From the NCBI GenBank assembly GCA_036269075.1, contig DATASX010000033.1, forward strand, positions 1 to 64,000: 64,000 nucleotides of DNA. The letters run 5' to 3'. This stretch comes from Sporichthyaceae bacterium. Lineage in GTDB: Bacteria; Actinomycetota; Actinomycetes; Sporichthyales; Sporichthyaceae. Below the pieces are notes generated by a model. It was not told where the DNA came from. It saw only the letters and a list, made by a program, of their open reading frames with translations, and did no database searches. This document shows, in pieces, positions 24,007-32,945 of the stretch. A program made the translations under genes and the position numbers. Numbering within the stretch: position 1 is the first letter of the stretch; every line of letters begins with the position of its first letter.

Positions 24007-25233
24007 GTGCCCCGAACCCTTGAACGCCGCACGTCCAGCACCACCAACCAGCCCCGGCAGCTCGGCGAACGGGCCGCAACCGCAGGGCGCCTCACCCTGG
24101 CCGCCGTATTCGGCTGGGCCGCGCTCAGCAAGATCACCGACCCGGACGGCACCGTCCGGTCGGTACGCGCCTACCGCCTGCTCCCGGAAGCCTTGGCGAC
24201 CACCTTCGGTCGCGGGCTGCCCTGGATGGAACTCGCGCTCGCGGTCCTGCTCGCGCTCGGCCTCGCACTTCGATTGACCGCCGCCCTGACCGCCGGACTG
24301 CTGGCGGTGTTCACTGGCGCGATCGTCTCGGCCGCAGCCCGCGGGCTGCGGATCGACTGCGGTTGCTTCGGCTCCGGCGGCCCGACCGAGAATCCGCACT
24401 ACGCCGGCGAGATCGGGCGCGACCTCGCCCTGACCGCTACGGCAGCGGCGCTGGCCTGGTTCGGCCGGTCGCACCTGGCCGTCGGGCCCCGGCCGCCGCT
24501 CGCCCCGCACGAAGCCACCGACCGGCAGGCCCGCGCCGCGGCCGTCCGGCACCAGGCCGCGGTGGCTGCCTATCGCCGGTCGCAGCGCATCGTGGCGATC
24601 GCCGCCGCGGGTACCGTGCTGGCGGCTGGGTTCACCGGGGTGGCCGTCGGGGCGGCCGGCGCCCCCGGAGCACCCACCGCTGTTCCAGCCGGGGTCACCG
24701 CGGCGGGCGGGATCGTCGTCGGTTCGCCGTCCGCGCCGCACACGATCGTCGCCTACGAGGACCCGCAGTGCCCGATCTGCGGGCAGTTCGAGCGAACCAG
24801 CGGGCAGACCCTGGCCGCGGCGGTGGAAGCCGGAGCGGTGCGGGTCGAGTACCGGATGCGCAGCTTCCTGGGCCCGGAGAGCGTGCGTGCCGACGCGGCA
24901 CTGGGCGCAGCCCAGGACGAGGGGAAGTTCGCCGCCCTGCGCGCCGCGCTGTTCGCCCACCAACCGGCCGAGCGCACCGGCGGCTTCACGATCGCCGACC
25001 TCATCTCGCTCGGCGCCTCCGTGGGCCTCACCGACAGCCGGTACGTCGACGCGGTGCGGCATCAGACCTACGCCGCCTGGGCCCGCGAGGTCGACAACCA
25101 AGCCAGTCGGGACGGTAACACCGGCACCCCGGAGCTGATCCTCGACGGGCACGAGCTGTCCCAGTCGGTGGCGTTCGACCCAACCGCTCTGCAGGCCGCG
25201 ATCATGAGCCCGGCCGCTGCGCCGGCCCGTTGA
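24007..25233 (+). CDS. MauE/DoxX-like membrane domain fused to a DsbA/thioredoxin domain
   Basis: 408 aa from GTG 24007 (GGAG upstream). The N-terminal half is a four-helix MauE/DoxX-type membrane domain (GRLTLAAVFGWAALSKITDP) with the redox pair Cys118-x-Cys120 in IDCGCFG. A linker with one more membrane segment (about residues 195-220) leads to an extracytoplasmic DsbA-like domain with active site Cys255-Pro-Ile-Cys258 and the cis-Pro region NTGTPELILDG. It probably passes electrons between membrane quinone and exported thiols, like VKOR-DsbA fusions. Usually these are two separate genes. Confidence 0.87.
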   Translation: MPRTLERRTSSTTNQPRQLGERAATAGRLTLAAVFGWAALSKITDPDGTVRSVRAYRLLPEALATTFGRGLPWMELALAVLLALGLALRLTAALTAGLLAVFTGAIVSAAARGLRIDCGCFGSGGPTENPHYAGEIGRDLALTATAAALAWFGRSHLAVGPRPPLAPHEATDRQARAAAVRHQAAVAAYRRSQRIVAIAAAGTVLAAGFTGVAVGAAGAPGAPTAVPAGVTAAGGIVVGSPSAPHTIVAYEDPQCPICGQFERTSGQTLAAAVEAGAVRVEYRMRSFLGPESVRADAALGAAQDEGKFAALRAALFAHQPAERTGGFTIADLISLGASVGLTDSRYVDAVRHQTYAAWAREVDNQASRDGNTGTPELILDGHELSQSVAFDPTALQAAIMSPAAAPAR

Positions 25234-25320
25234 CCCGGTGCGCGATCATGGCCGCACCGCGCGACCGACGGGAGGACGGCCCTGAACCGCTGCGCTGCCC
25301 GGCCTCCGGGCGATGGTGAG

Positions 25321-27670
25321 GTGTCCGGCACCGGCTCTTCGACGGCGCCGGAGCGGCTGGCCGCCCTGTACGAGCTGATCGGGACGCTGTCGTCGACCCG
25401 GGGGCCCGGAGCAGGCGCTGCTGGACCGGGCGACGGCCGAGATCGGCGCCGCGCTGGGCTGCCCCGCCGCTTGGGCCGGGCGCCTGGAGCCGGGAGCCGA
25501 CGGCCTGCTCCGGGCGACGGCGCTCGGCGGCTGTACCCAGGTCCGCTTCGAGCTGCACGAGCCGGATTCCCCTGCGCTGCGGGAGATTCTGGGTACGGTC
25601 GCCGCCCGCGACGTGCTCTGGGCGGCGAGTCGGTCGGAGGTCGCGCACCGGCTGCCGGCCCTGGCCGCGCTGTGCCCGTCCGATGCGACGGTCGTGCTGG
25701 TGCCGCTGACGGTCGACGAGCGCCGGACCTTCGTCGGCGTGCTGGGCCTGCACTTCCCCGACCCGCGGCCCCCCGCGGCCGGCGACCAGGAGTTCCTGAC
25801 CGCCGCCGGGGACCTGCTCGGACAGGGCCTGCAACGGGTCCGGCTGAGCATCGCCCAGGAGATCGCCAAGGCCCGCTCGGCGGCGGCCGCGAGCCGGGCG
25901 CAGGACCTCGCCGCCTTGGCGGCGGCGCTCGGCGCCACGGTTACCGTGGACGACGTCACGGCGGCGCTGTCCGCCCACGTGCAGCGGGCCGTGGCCTGTC
26001 AGACGTTCTCGCTGCGCGAGGTGGGCCGCGGGCTCAACGTCGCACGGGCGATCCGGGTCGCCGGGACGCCGATCGGCTACCGGGAACGGTTCACCGATGT
26101 GCGACTGGACCTGCCCAGCGCGATGGCCGAGGTCGCGGCCACCGGGAACGCGGTCTTCCTGACCTCGGCCGAGGACAACCGGCGCCGGTTCGGGCCCGAG
26201 GCGGCCGAGCAGTACGACAGTGCGCGCATCGAGGCGTTGGCCCGCCTGCCGTTGTTCGTCGAGGCCGAACTGATCGCGATCCTGTCGGTCGGCCACTGGG
26301 CACCGCGCGAGTTCAGCGGCGGGGAACGGCTGTTCCTCACCACCGTCGCCGACCTGGCTGCCCAGGCACTCGGCCGGGCCCTGCGGACTCGACGGTTGCA
26401 CCAGGCGGCCCGGCGGCACCGATTGTCCTCCGCGGCGCAGGCCGCGATCAACCGGCGCCTGGACCCCACCGAGGAACTGCAGGGGTTGGCCCGGGCCGTG
26501 GTGCCGGAACTGGCGGACTTCTCCAGCGTGCACGTGCTGCACCGGCCGGTGGCAGCGGGCAGCGTCCCGGAACTTCCGGTGATCACCGACCGGGTCGCCT
26601 CGGTGATCACCGAGGGGGTCGAGCCACTTCCGCTGCAGAACGGGATCGCCTGGTGGGGCGAGGATCCGATCACCGAGACCATCCGGTCCGGGCGGCTGCT
26701 CACCCACCCGCTGCCGACGCCGACGGTGCCGGAGTGGGCCGACCGGACCGGATCGGCGGGCACGTTCAAGACCGGGCTGAACCACCTGGTGCTGGCGCCG
26801 GTGCTCGTCGACGGCCTGGTCGTCGCGGTCGCGTCGTTCGGCATGTGCGACCGGCGCCCGGCCTGGGACGAGGCGGACCTACGGATCATCGAGGAGATAG
26901 CCGGGTACGCGGCGGTCGCTTTCGGCCACGGCCTGAGGTACCAGCGCACCCGGCGCACCGCGCTGGTCCTGCAGCGCAGCCTGCTGTCCGCCCCGCCGGA
27001 GGTCCCCGGGCTCCAACTGTGCGGCCGCTACCAACCGGCGGGCAGCGACGAGGTCGGCGGGGACTGGTACGACGCGTTCGAGACCGCCCCGGGCCGACTT
27101 GCGGTGGCGGTCGGCGACGTGGTCGGCCACGACATCACCGCCGCGGCGGCCATGGGCCAACTGCGCGCGGTGCTGCGGGCACTGGCGATGGACGAGGACC
27201 TCGACCCGTGCACCGTGCTGGACCGACTGGCCGACGCGAACCGGTGCCTGCACATCGCAGCCATGGCGACTGTGCTGTTCGCCCGACTGCACCGCGGCAG
27301 TACCGGTTGGACGATGCGTTGGGCTTCGGCCGGGCATCCGCAACCCCTGCTCGTCGAGCCGGACGGCTCCGGGCGCCGGCTGGGGCAACCCACCGGGGTC
27401 GCGCTGGTCGCCTCACTGCCGCCCTTCGACCACCGCAGCACACAGGTCGACCTGGACCGTCCCGACTCCACGCTGCTGCTCTACACCGACGGCCTGGTCG
27501 AGCGCCGCGGGATCGACCTGAACCGCAGCATCACGCAACTGTGCAGCCGGGCCGGACAACTCGCCGACCGACCGCTGCCGGAACTGTGCGACACCCTGCT
27601 GGCCGACAGCCCCGGCAGCGACGACACGGCCCTGCTCGCGGTCAGAGTAGCTTCCACCACGCAGTTCTGA
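25321..27670 (+). CDS. GAF-domain SpoIIE-type PP2C phosphatase with an apparent 1-nt frameshift
   Basis: Translation from GTG 25321 gives TAPERLAALYELIGTLSSTR; then at a CCCGGGGGCCC run (about 25397-25407) the frame must shift by removal of one base to continue PEQALLDRATAEIGAALGCP and the rest to 27670. Downstream there are two or three GAF-like domains and a C-terminal PP2C domain: GDWYDAF, VGDVVGHDITAAA, WASAGHPQPLL, LLYTDGLVERRG, SDDTALLAV (metal-binding Asp residues present). Such proteins dephosphorylate STAS anti-sigma antagonists. The frameshift may be real, phase-variable or a sequencing error. Confidence 0.82.
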
Positions 27671-27681
27671 GGCCGCGTCAG
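27667..27681. repeat. CTGACG-N3-CGTCAG dyad (one mismatch)
   Basis: CTGAGG-CCG-CGTCAG. It includes the TGA stop of the phosphatase gene and lies just before the stop of the convergent PBP gene. The copy at 63365-63379 is identical. Confidence 0.75.
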
Positions 27682-27682
27682 A

Positions 27683-29839
27683 TCAGCCACCGAATCCGAA
27701 CCAAGGGTTGTCCGACCCGTTGTCGAAGTCGTCCCAGTGGCGGGACCGGCGCGACTTTTCCGTCTCCTGCGGCACATTCGGCTCCGCGCTCACCGTCGGC
27801 GCGGCGATCGGCTGCGTCGCGGCCACGCGGGCGGCCGCGTCGGACGCACGTCGCGTCGGGTCGGTCGGCAGATCCAGGGCGCCGACCATGGCGTCGGTCC
27901 AGATCCGGCCCGGCACCGCCCCACCGGTGGCCACCGCGAGGACCTGGTCCCCCACGGTGATGTTGCGCATCGGTCGGGACCCGTCCGGGTGGCCGGCCCA
28001 GACCGCGGCGGCCAGGTGGTCGGTGTAGCCGGCGAACCAGACGGCGGTCTCGTCGTCGGTCGTGCCGGTCTTGCCTGCGGCCGCGGTCGCGCCCAGGGTC
28101 TCGGCGCTGCCGGTGCGGGCCGGGTCCGGCCCGTCGATGACCCCGCGCAGCACATCGGTCACGGTTGCGGCGGTCTGCGCGGACAGCACGCTCGCGCAAC
28201 CCGGCGGGCTGTACAGCGACTTCCCGCCCGGTCCGTCGATCGACTCGATCCCGTGCGAGGGACAGTGCGTCCCGCCCGCAGCGAGCGTCGCGTAGGCCTC
28301 GGCCATCCGCAGCGGCGAGACCTCGTCAACGCCGAGCGTGAACGCCGGCACCCGGCTCAACGGCGCACCGTCGGCCCGGCGCAGCCCCATCCGCTCCGCC
28401 AACGCGGGAGCCGCGCAAACCCCGGTGCGTTGCTCCAACTGCGCGAAGTAGGTGTTCACCGACCGCGCGGCGGCCTCCCGCATGTCGATCGGCCCGTAGC
28501 CCGCCGAATTGTGGTTGCCGACCGACCAGGACGGGAATGCCGTGCCGCGGTCACATCTATGGAACCCGTCGACATCGACGCGGGCCGGGGCATCGATCAC
28601 CGTTCCCGGGTCGATGCCGTTCTCGACCGCAGCGGCCATCACGAACGTCTTGAAGGTCGAACCTGCTTGGAACCCGTGGCTGCCGCCCTGCGCCGCGTCC
28701 AGCGCCCAGTTGACGGTCGTCTGCCCGGAGGCCGTGCCGTAGTCGCGGGACTGCGCGAGCGCCCGGACCGCGCCGGTGCCTGGTTCGGTCAGGACGATCG
28801 CGGCTCCGTAATCCGCGGCCGGGCCGACGGTTGCCTGCACGGCCTTCTCGGCGGCGCCCTGGATCGTCGGGTCCAGCGTGGTGCGCACGGTCAGGCCACC
28901 GTCGAGCAACTTCTCGACGCGGGCGGCCGGTGTGGCTCCGAGCGTGGGCAGCGTTCGGATCTCGGCCAGGACGTAGTCGCAGAAGAACGGATGTGCGGCC
29001 GCCTGACAACCGACCCGGGGCGCGCTCGGGTTCAGGTTCAGCGGCTGGGCCGCGTACTGGGCCGCGGTGGCTGGGTCCAGCCGACCGGCCCGCGCCATTC
29101 GGCCGAGCACCACGTTGCGCCGGTCCCGAGCGGCGTCGGGAGCGGCGATCGGGTCGTACCCCCGGGGGCTCCGCAGCACGCCGGCCAGCAGCGCTGCCTG
29201 AGGCACCGTCAGATCTCTTGCGGCGACCGAGAAATATCGCCGCGCCGCGGCCTCGATGCCGTAGGCGCTGTTACCGAAGTACACGATGTTCAGGTATCGG
29301 TCGAGGATCTCGTCCTTGCTCATCTCCTTCTCGACGGCGAACGCCCGGCCGAGCTCGCGAATCTTGCGGGACAGCGTGGTCTCGGTCGCCGCGCGGCGGC
29401 CGTCGTCGTCCGCGGCCGACAGCAACGCGGCCTGCTTGACGTACTGCTGGGTGAGCGTGGAGGCGCCCTGCCGGATATCGCCGGCCGCCAGGTTCGTCGC
29501 CACCGCGCGCAGCATGCCGACCGGGTCGAACGCGCCGTGGGAGTAGAAGTGAGCGTCCTCGGTGGCGATCACCGCGTCGCGCGCGGCCGGCGAGACCGCC
29601 TCGAGCGGGACCGGAATGCGGTCCTGCCGGTAGAACTCGGCCAGCACCGAGCCGTCACGCGCCAGCACGACCGAGCGCGCGGATGGCTCTACCTGCAGCG
29701 CGTCCTGCGCTGTCCAGCCGGCCAGCGCGGTCCGACCGACCGAGGTAAGCGAGTGCAGCCCGATCGCGACCGGGACGACCAGCACGACGGCCGCGGCCGC
29801 GAGCAGGCGCCGATACTGGTCCTGCGGATCGGTGCTCAC
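27683..29839 (-). CDS. Class A penicillin-binding protein (glycosyltransferase/transpeptidase)
   Basis: 718 aa from GTG 29839. One N-terminal membrane anchor (about residues 13-30), a GT51 glycosyltransferase domain with IATEDAHFYSHGAFD (catalytic Glu), GASTLTQQYVKQ and LDRYLNIVYFG, then a transpeptidase domain with nucleophile Ser (about residue 394, GSTFK), the SVN motif and KTGTT near residue 591. It polymerises and cross-links peptidoglycan outside the membrane. The start overlaps the stop of the upstream membrane-protein gene in GTGA, so they are coupled. Confidence 0.93.
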   Translation of the reverse strand: MSTDPQDQYRRLLAAAAVVLVVPVAIGLHSLTSVGRTALAGWTAQDALQVEPSARSVVLARDGSVLAEFYRQDRIPVPLEAVSPAARDAVIATEDAHFYSHGAFDPVGMLRAVATNLAAGDIRQGASTLTQQYVKQAALLSAADDDGRRAATETTLSRKIRELGRAFAVEKEMSKDEILDRYLNIVYFGNSAYGIEAAARRYFSVAARDLTVPQAALLAGVLRSPRGYDPIAAPDAARDRRNVVLGRMARAGRLDPATAAQYAAQPLNLNPSAPRVGCQAAAHPFFCDYVLAEIRTLPTLGATPAARVEKLLDGGLTVRTTLDPTIQGAAEKAVQATVGPAADYGAAIVLTEPGTGAVRALAQSRDYGTASGQTTVNWALDAAQGGSHGFQAGSTFKTFVMAAAVENGIDPGTVIDAPARVDVDGFHRCDRGTAFPSWSVGNHNSAGYGPIDMREAAARSVNTYFAQLEQRTGVCAAPALAERMGLRRADGAPLSRVPAFTLGVDEVSPLRMAEAYATLAAGGTHCPSHGIESIDGPGGKSLYSPPGCASVLSAQTAATVTDVLRGVIDGPDPARTGSAETLGATAAAGKTGTTDDETAVWFAGYTDHLAAAVWAGHPDGSRPMRNITVGDQVLAVATGGAVPGRIWTDAMVGALDLPTDPTRRASDAAARVAATQPIAAPTVSAEPNVPQETEKSRRSRHWDDFDNGSDNPWFGFGG

Positions 29840-30450
29840 CGCACGGGGTTGGCGACGGCCGCGGCCACCGGGGCCGCGTCGACCCAGGCCCGGGCCGGGT
29901 CGGGCGCCGCAGCCGGCGCCGGGTCGGGCGCGGCGGGCATCGCCCGGGCCCGTTGTCCGGTGTCCCCGCCTGCCAGCGCGCCGAGCAGAGCCAGCGCGAT
30001 CAGCGACCCGAAGAGCAGCGTGGTCGAGGTGCCGGAGGCCGCGGCGGACACCACTCGTCGGACCAGGCCGTCGCCGGACATCGCGACGGTGACCATGCCG
30101 AGCGGCACCGGCAATGTCCAGACCCAGACGAGGAATCCCTGGCGCCGCCCGTCGCGCGAGCTCAGCCGCGCGGCCACGTACCCGCCGCAGAAGAACGCTC
30201 CGAAGAGCGTCGACGAGAGCACCGTCGCACGGAGGACATCGACGGTCGGGGTGCCGGACATCACCGTCCGGCCAACCGCCGGGAGATCGTCGTGCTGCTC
30301 GCGCGCCACCAGGTAGGTGACCGCCAGGGCAGCCACGAACAGGACCACGGTCATTCCTGCCGCGGTCATCGCGCCGAGGAATCCAGCCGTCAGCCCCCAA
30401 CCAGGGGTGCTCGGGGGCGGAACAGCGGGGCCAGGCTTCCCAGTCTGCAC
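29836..30450 (-). CDS. Hypothetical membrane protein coupled to the PBP gene
   Basis: 204 aa with four hydrophobic segments (GFLGAMTAAGMTVVLFVAAL, TVLSSTLFGAFFCGGYVAAR, GFLVWVWTLPVPLGMVTVAM, LLFGSLIALALLGALAGG) and a Pro/Ala-rich C-terminus. Its stop overlaps the PBP start by four bases, suggesting a shared role at the envelope. I do not recognise a family. Confidence 0.7.
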   Translation of the reverse strand: MQTGKPGPAVPPPSTPGWGLTAGFLGAMTAAGMTVVLFVAALAVTYLVAREQHDDLPAVGRTVMSGTPTVDVLRATVLSSTLFGAFFCGGYVAARLSSRDGRRQGFLVWVWTLPVPLGMVTVAMSGDGLVRRVVSAAASGTSTTLLFGSLIALALLGALAGGDTGQRARAMPAAPDPAPAAAPDPARAWVDAAPVAAAVANPVR

Positions 30451-30700
30451 GGGCGCCTCCTAGCGGCGACACGCGATGTCCGGACAGCCCGGCGAGTGAC
30501 GTCTACCTCCCGATCGGAATGTGAAACAACTGCCCGGCAACGCGACCTGGCGCAGGAACGGCGGCGTCGTGGCTGATCAGAAGGACGCGAGCCGATCGGT
30601 GCCGCACGGCCGGCGTGCTCCCGCCTGATACCTGCCAGGCGCGAACCTTCCCCACGTTAGGGTCTGCGGCGAGATGTTCCGTCGATCTGGAGGCACCAGG

Positions 30701-31087
30701 ATGAGCAACGACGTCGGCCTGCGCGGGATCAGCCTGGTCTGCCTGCCCACCCAGGAGCAGGACAAGGCGATCGCGTTCTACGAGTCGCTGGGGTTCGAGA
30801 AGCGCACGGACATGGCGTTCGGCAACGGCTACCGCTGGGTCGAGGTCTACCTGCCGGTCGGGCAGACCGGGGTCGCACTGGCGCCGCCGCCCGGCGACGC
30901 CGCGATCGTCGGCGTCCAGTCCGGTATCACGATCACCACCCAGGACATCGACGCGACCCACGTGGCCATGCAGAAGCTCGGGGTGGACGTGGACGAGCAC
31001 GTGGCCCGGATGGGCGAGCCGGTCCCGCCGATGTTCTGGTTCCGCGACCCGAGCGGCCACACCCTCATGGTGGTCGAGCAGAGCTGA
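30701..31087 (+). CDS. VOC-family (glyoxalase/bleomycin resistance-like) protein
   Basis: 128 aa from ATG 30701 with GGAGG upstream. Beta-alpha-beta-beta-beta modules of the vicinal oxygen chelate fold: LRGISLVCLPTQEQDKAIAF plus YESLGFEKRTD, and FWFRDPSGHTLMVVEQ with the conserved DPSGH. It may be a dioxygenase, a glyoxalase-like enzyme or a drug-binding protein; the family does not allow a choice. Confidence 0.85.
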   Translation: MSNDVGLRGISLVCLPTQEQDKAIAFYESLGFEKRTDMAFGNGYRWVEVYLPVGQTGVALAPPPGDAAIVGVQSGITITTQDIDATHVAMQKLGVDVDEHVARMGEPVPPMFWFRDPSGHTLMVVEQS

Positions 31088-31088
31088 T

Positions 31089-31104
31089 CCGGCCCAAGGG
31101 CCGG
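31089..31104. terminator. Short hairpin after the VOC gene
   Basis: CCGGCCC-AA-GGGCCGG directly follows the stop; it could serve the plus-strand VOC gene and the convergent PEBP gene. Confidence 0.5.
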
Positions 31105-31116
31105 TGGGCAGAGACG

Positions 31117-31689
31117 TCAGGTGCGTTCGTAACAACCGTGGAGCCGGCCGCGGGCGAGCACCTCGCCCGCGGCACGCAGGACGTCGCGTGGTCGGGCGGT
31201 GTCGACGGCGCGCCCGCGCACCCCGTCCGGGACGGCGCGGGCCAGCGCGAACACCTGGAACACGTACCGGTGCGGGCCGTGCCCCTTGATCGGCGCCGGG
31301 CCCAGGTAGCCACGGCTGATGCTCGAGCGCAGGATCCGCACCCCGTCCGAGGCCCCGGTCGCGGCCAGCGCACCGCGGTCGAGCTGGGTTACCGCGGGAT
31401 GCAGCAGCGCCAGGCAGTGCACGACCGGCACCCGGAGCGGCACGTCGACGTCCTCGACGACCAGCAGCAGTTGCACCGTGCCGGCCGGCGGGGCCGGCCA
31501 GGTCAGTGCGGGCGACAGCTCGCTGCCGCCGACCCGTCGGGCGGCGCAGACCAACGGGATTGCGCCGCTGGGCTCGAAGTCCGGGCTGTGCACGTCGAAC
31601 GTGTCGGCCGTGCCCAGGTTCGGCAGGTTCCAGGCCGAGCCCCCTTCGCCGGCGCGCCGATTCCGCAACAGTTTGCCCAGCACAGCCAT
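31117..31689 (-). CDS. PEBP / YbhB-YbcL family protein
   Basis: 190 aa. The phosphatidylethanolamine-binding fold is recognisable from FDVHSPDFEPSGAIP, LSPALTWPAPPAGTVQLLLV, VEDVDVP and GPHRYVFQVFALA. The bacterial YbhB/YbcL group has no settled function. The usual VHW motif reads VVHCLA here, slightly divergent at the ligand site. Confidence 0.83.
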   Translation of the reverse strand: MAVLGKLLRNRRAGEGGSAWNLPNLGTADTFDVHSPDFEPSGAIPLVCAARRVGGSELSPALTWPAPPAGTVQLLLVVEDVDVPLRVPVVHCLALLHPAVTQLDRGALAATGASDGVRILRSSISRGYLGPAPIKGHGPHRYVFQVFALARAVPDGVRGRAVDTARPRDVLRAAGEVLARGRLHGCYERT

Positions 31690-31729
31690 GTCTCCCCCCG
31701 CGTCGCGTCGGTGTGGCGCCGTCAGCGGG

Positions 31730-32146
31730 TCAGGAGCCGCCGGGGTCGGAGTAGATGCGGACGCCGGTGACCGGGCCGCCCCTCACGTTCGGGTCGGTTG
31801 CTCCCGGGACGCTCTGGGCGTAGAGGCCGTGGGCCTCGCAGGGCCGGGCCCGGGTGCCGTGGAACAGGAAGATGGTCATCCGCCAGGGGGCGGCCGAGGT
31901 CAGGTTCGCCACCGACTTCACCGGTTCGCGCATCGGGCTGCACTGGCCCGCCCAGTTGCCGTCGTCCACAAATCGGGTCATCGCCCCGGCGAACCCCGGC
32001 AACGCCCAGGTGCACAGCGAACCCGTGGAGCAGCGCGCCATGCCGGTCGCCGGCGGCGGCGCTGCGGCGTCCGCGGCGGTCGGCACCACGGCACCGGCGC
32101 TCAGCCCGATCACCGCGGTCGACGCCCCGACCCACGACACCCGCAC
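31730..32146 (-). CDS. Small secreted Cys-containing protein, I36-like
   Basis: 138 aa from GTG 32146 with GGAGG upstream; the longer open frame to 32518 is antisense to the STAS region. Signal peptide about residues 1-26 (ending ADAA-AP). The mature part GMARCSTGSLCTWALPGFAG, NWAGQCSP and ARPCEAHGLYAQSV has four Cys and resembles crystallin-like I36 inhibitors, similar in layout to the 21500-21895 product. The function is inferred only from this resemblance. Confidence 0.6.
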   Translation of the reverse strand: MRVSWVGASTAVIGLSAGAVVPTAADAAAPPPATGMARCSTGSLCTWALPGFAGAMTRFVDDGNWAGQCSPMREPVKSVANLTSAAPWRMTIFLFHGTRARPCEAHGLYAQSVPGATDPNVRGGPVTGVRIYSDPGGS

Positions 32147-32213
32147 CCGACCCCACCTCCGACCACATCCATCGTGCGCCGGCCACCCGGGCCGCACAAC
32201 GATCCCGGACGTG

Positions 32214-32546
32214 TCACGGCGCGGTGCGCGGGCGCAGCTTCGCGACGAGGTCCAGTCCGACCGTGTGCAGAACCCGCTCGACCAGCGATCCGGCGCCGAC
32301 GATGATCTCGAGGTCGTCGGAGGCGAGAGCGAACAGCGCCTCGATTCCCCGGCTGTCGATGAACCGCACACCGGACAGGTCGATGCGGCGGGGCCCGGGC
32401 CCCACGGTGAGTTCGCACAGTGTCCGGACAAGGTCCGGGGCGGTCTCGGCGTCGACCTCGCCCTGGACCACCAGGACGCCGTCCACGAACTCCGCCGTGC
32501 AACGGTCGGTGGAGGCAACCGGATCCCGCGGGGCGTCCGCGTTCAC
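32214..32546 (-). CDS. STAS-domain anti-sigma factor antagonist-like protein
   Basis: 110 aa, one STAS domain: VDGVLVVQGEVDAETAPDLV, RRIDLSGVRFIDSRGIEALF (the Ser in DSRGI is the expected phosphorylation site) and LDLVAKLRP. It would bind an anti-sigma kinase in its unphosphorylated form. None is in the window; the SpoIIE-type phosphatase at 25321 could act on it. Confidence 0.82.
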   Translation of the reverse strand: MNADAPRDPVASTDRCTAEFVDGVLVVQGEVDAETAPDLVRTLCELTVGPGPRRIDLSGVRFIDSRGIEALFALASDDLEIIVGAGSLVERVLHTVGLDLVAKLRPRTAP

Positions 32547-32945
32547 GGTTGGACCGGCGCGTGCTGCGCCTGGACGACCTTCCGTGCGCCCATGTCGGCT
32601 CCCTTCCGCACGCCTGACTACCCGTCAGGAAGCAGTCAATGCGCTCGGGGCCGGAAGATCCGGGCGACCCGCCGGGGCGCCGCCGGCTGATCGACTCAGC
32701 CGGCCGGCGTCGACGGAATGGATTCGACCCGTCAGGAAACGCCCGCGCAGCGGCACTTCCGCGCCGGGCGAATCACCACGAACCGGAGCATTCCCGGGCG
32801 CACTTGCGCATTGTCGACGTCTCGCCGGACTAATTCATGACAGGTGCTCCGGGCGGGTGACAATTTTCGGATTCGCTCCTTTTCCGCACCGCTCCCCGAC
32901 TAGAACTGCACCCGACGGGCGCTGTTCGAAGATGGTGGGGGAAAA
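32547..32945. other. Gene-free stretch with a CTGACG-type dyad
   Basis: About 400 nt between divergent genes with no supported ORF. It holds the dyad at 32614-32628 and presumably both promoters; the right end is less GC-rich (32820-32900). Confidence 0.55.
32614..32628. repeat. CTGACG-N3-CGTCAG dyad (one mismatch)
   Basis: CTGACT-ACC-CGTCAG, 68 nt upstream of the minus-strand STAS gene; not at a gene end. Confidence 0.7.

Noticed and set aside
25202-26785. Minus-strand ORF of 527 codons opposite the phosphatase
   Set aside because: Composition is typical of an antisense shadow (Arg/Gly/Gln-rich); the plus strand has GAF and PP2C motifs.
27737-30316. 859-codon plus-strand ORF opposite the PBP gene
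   Set aside because: Shadow of a PBP with complete GT51 and transpeptidase motifs.
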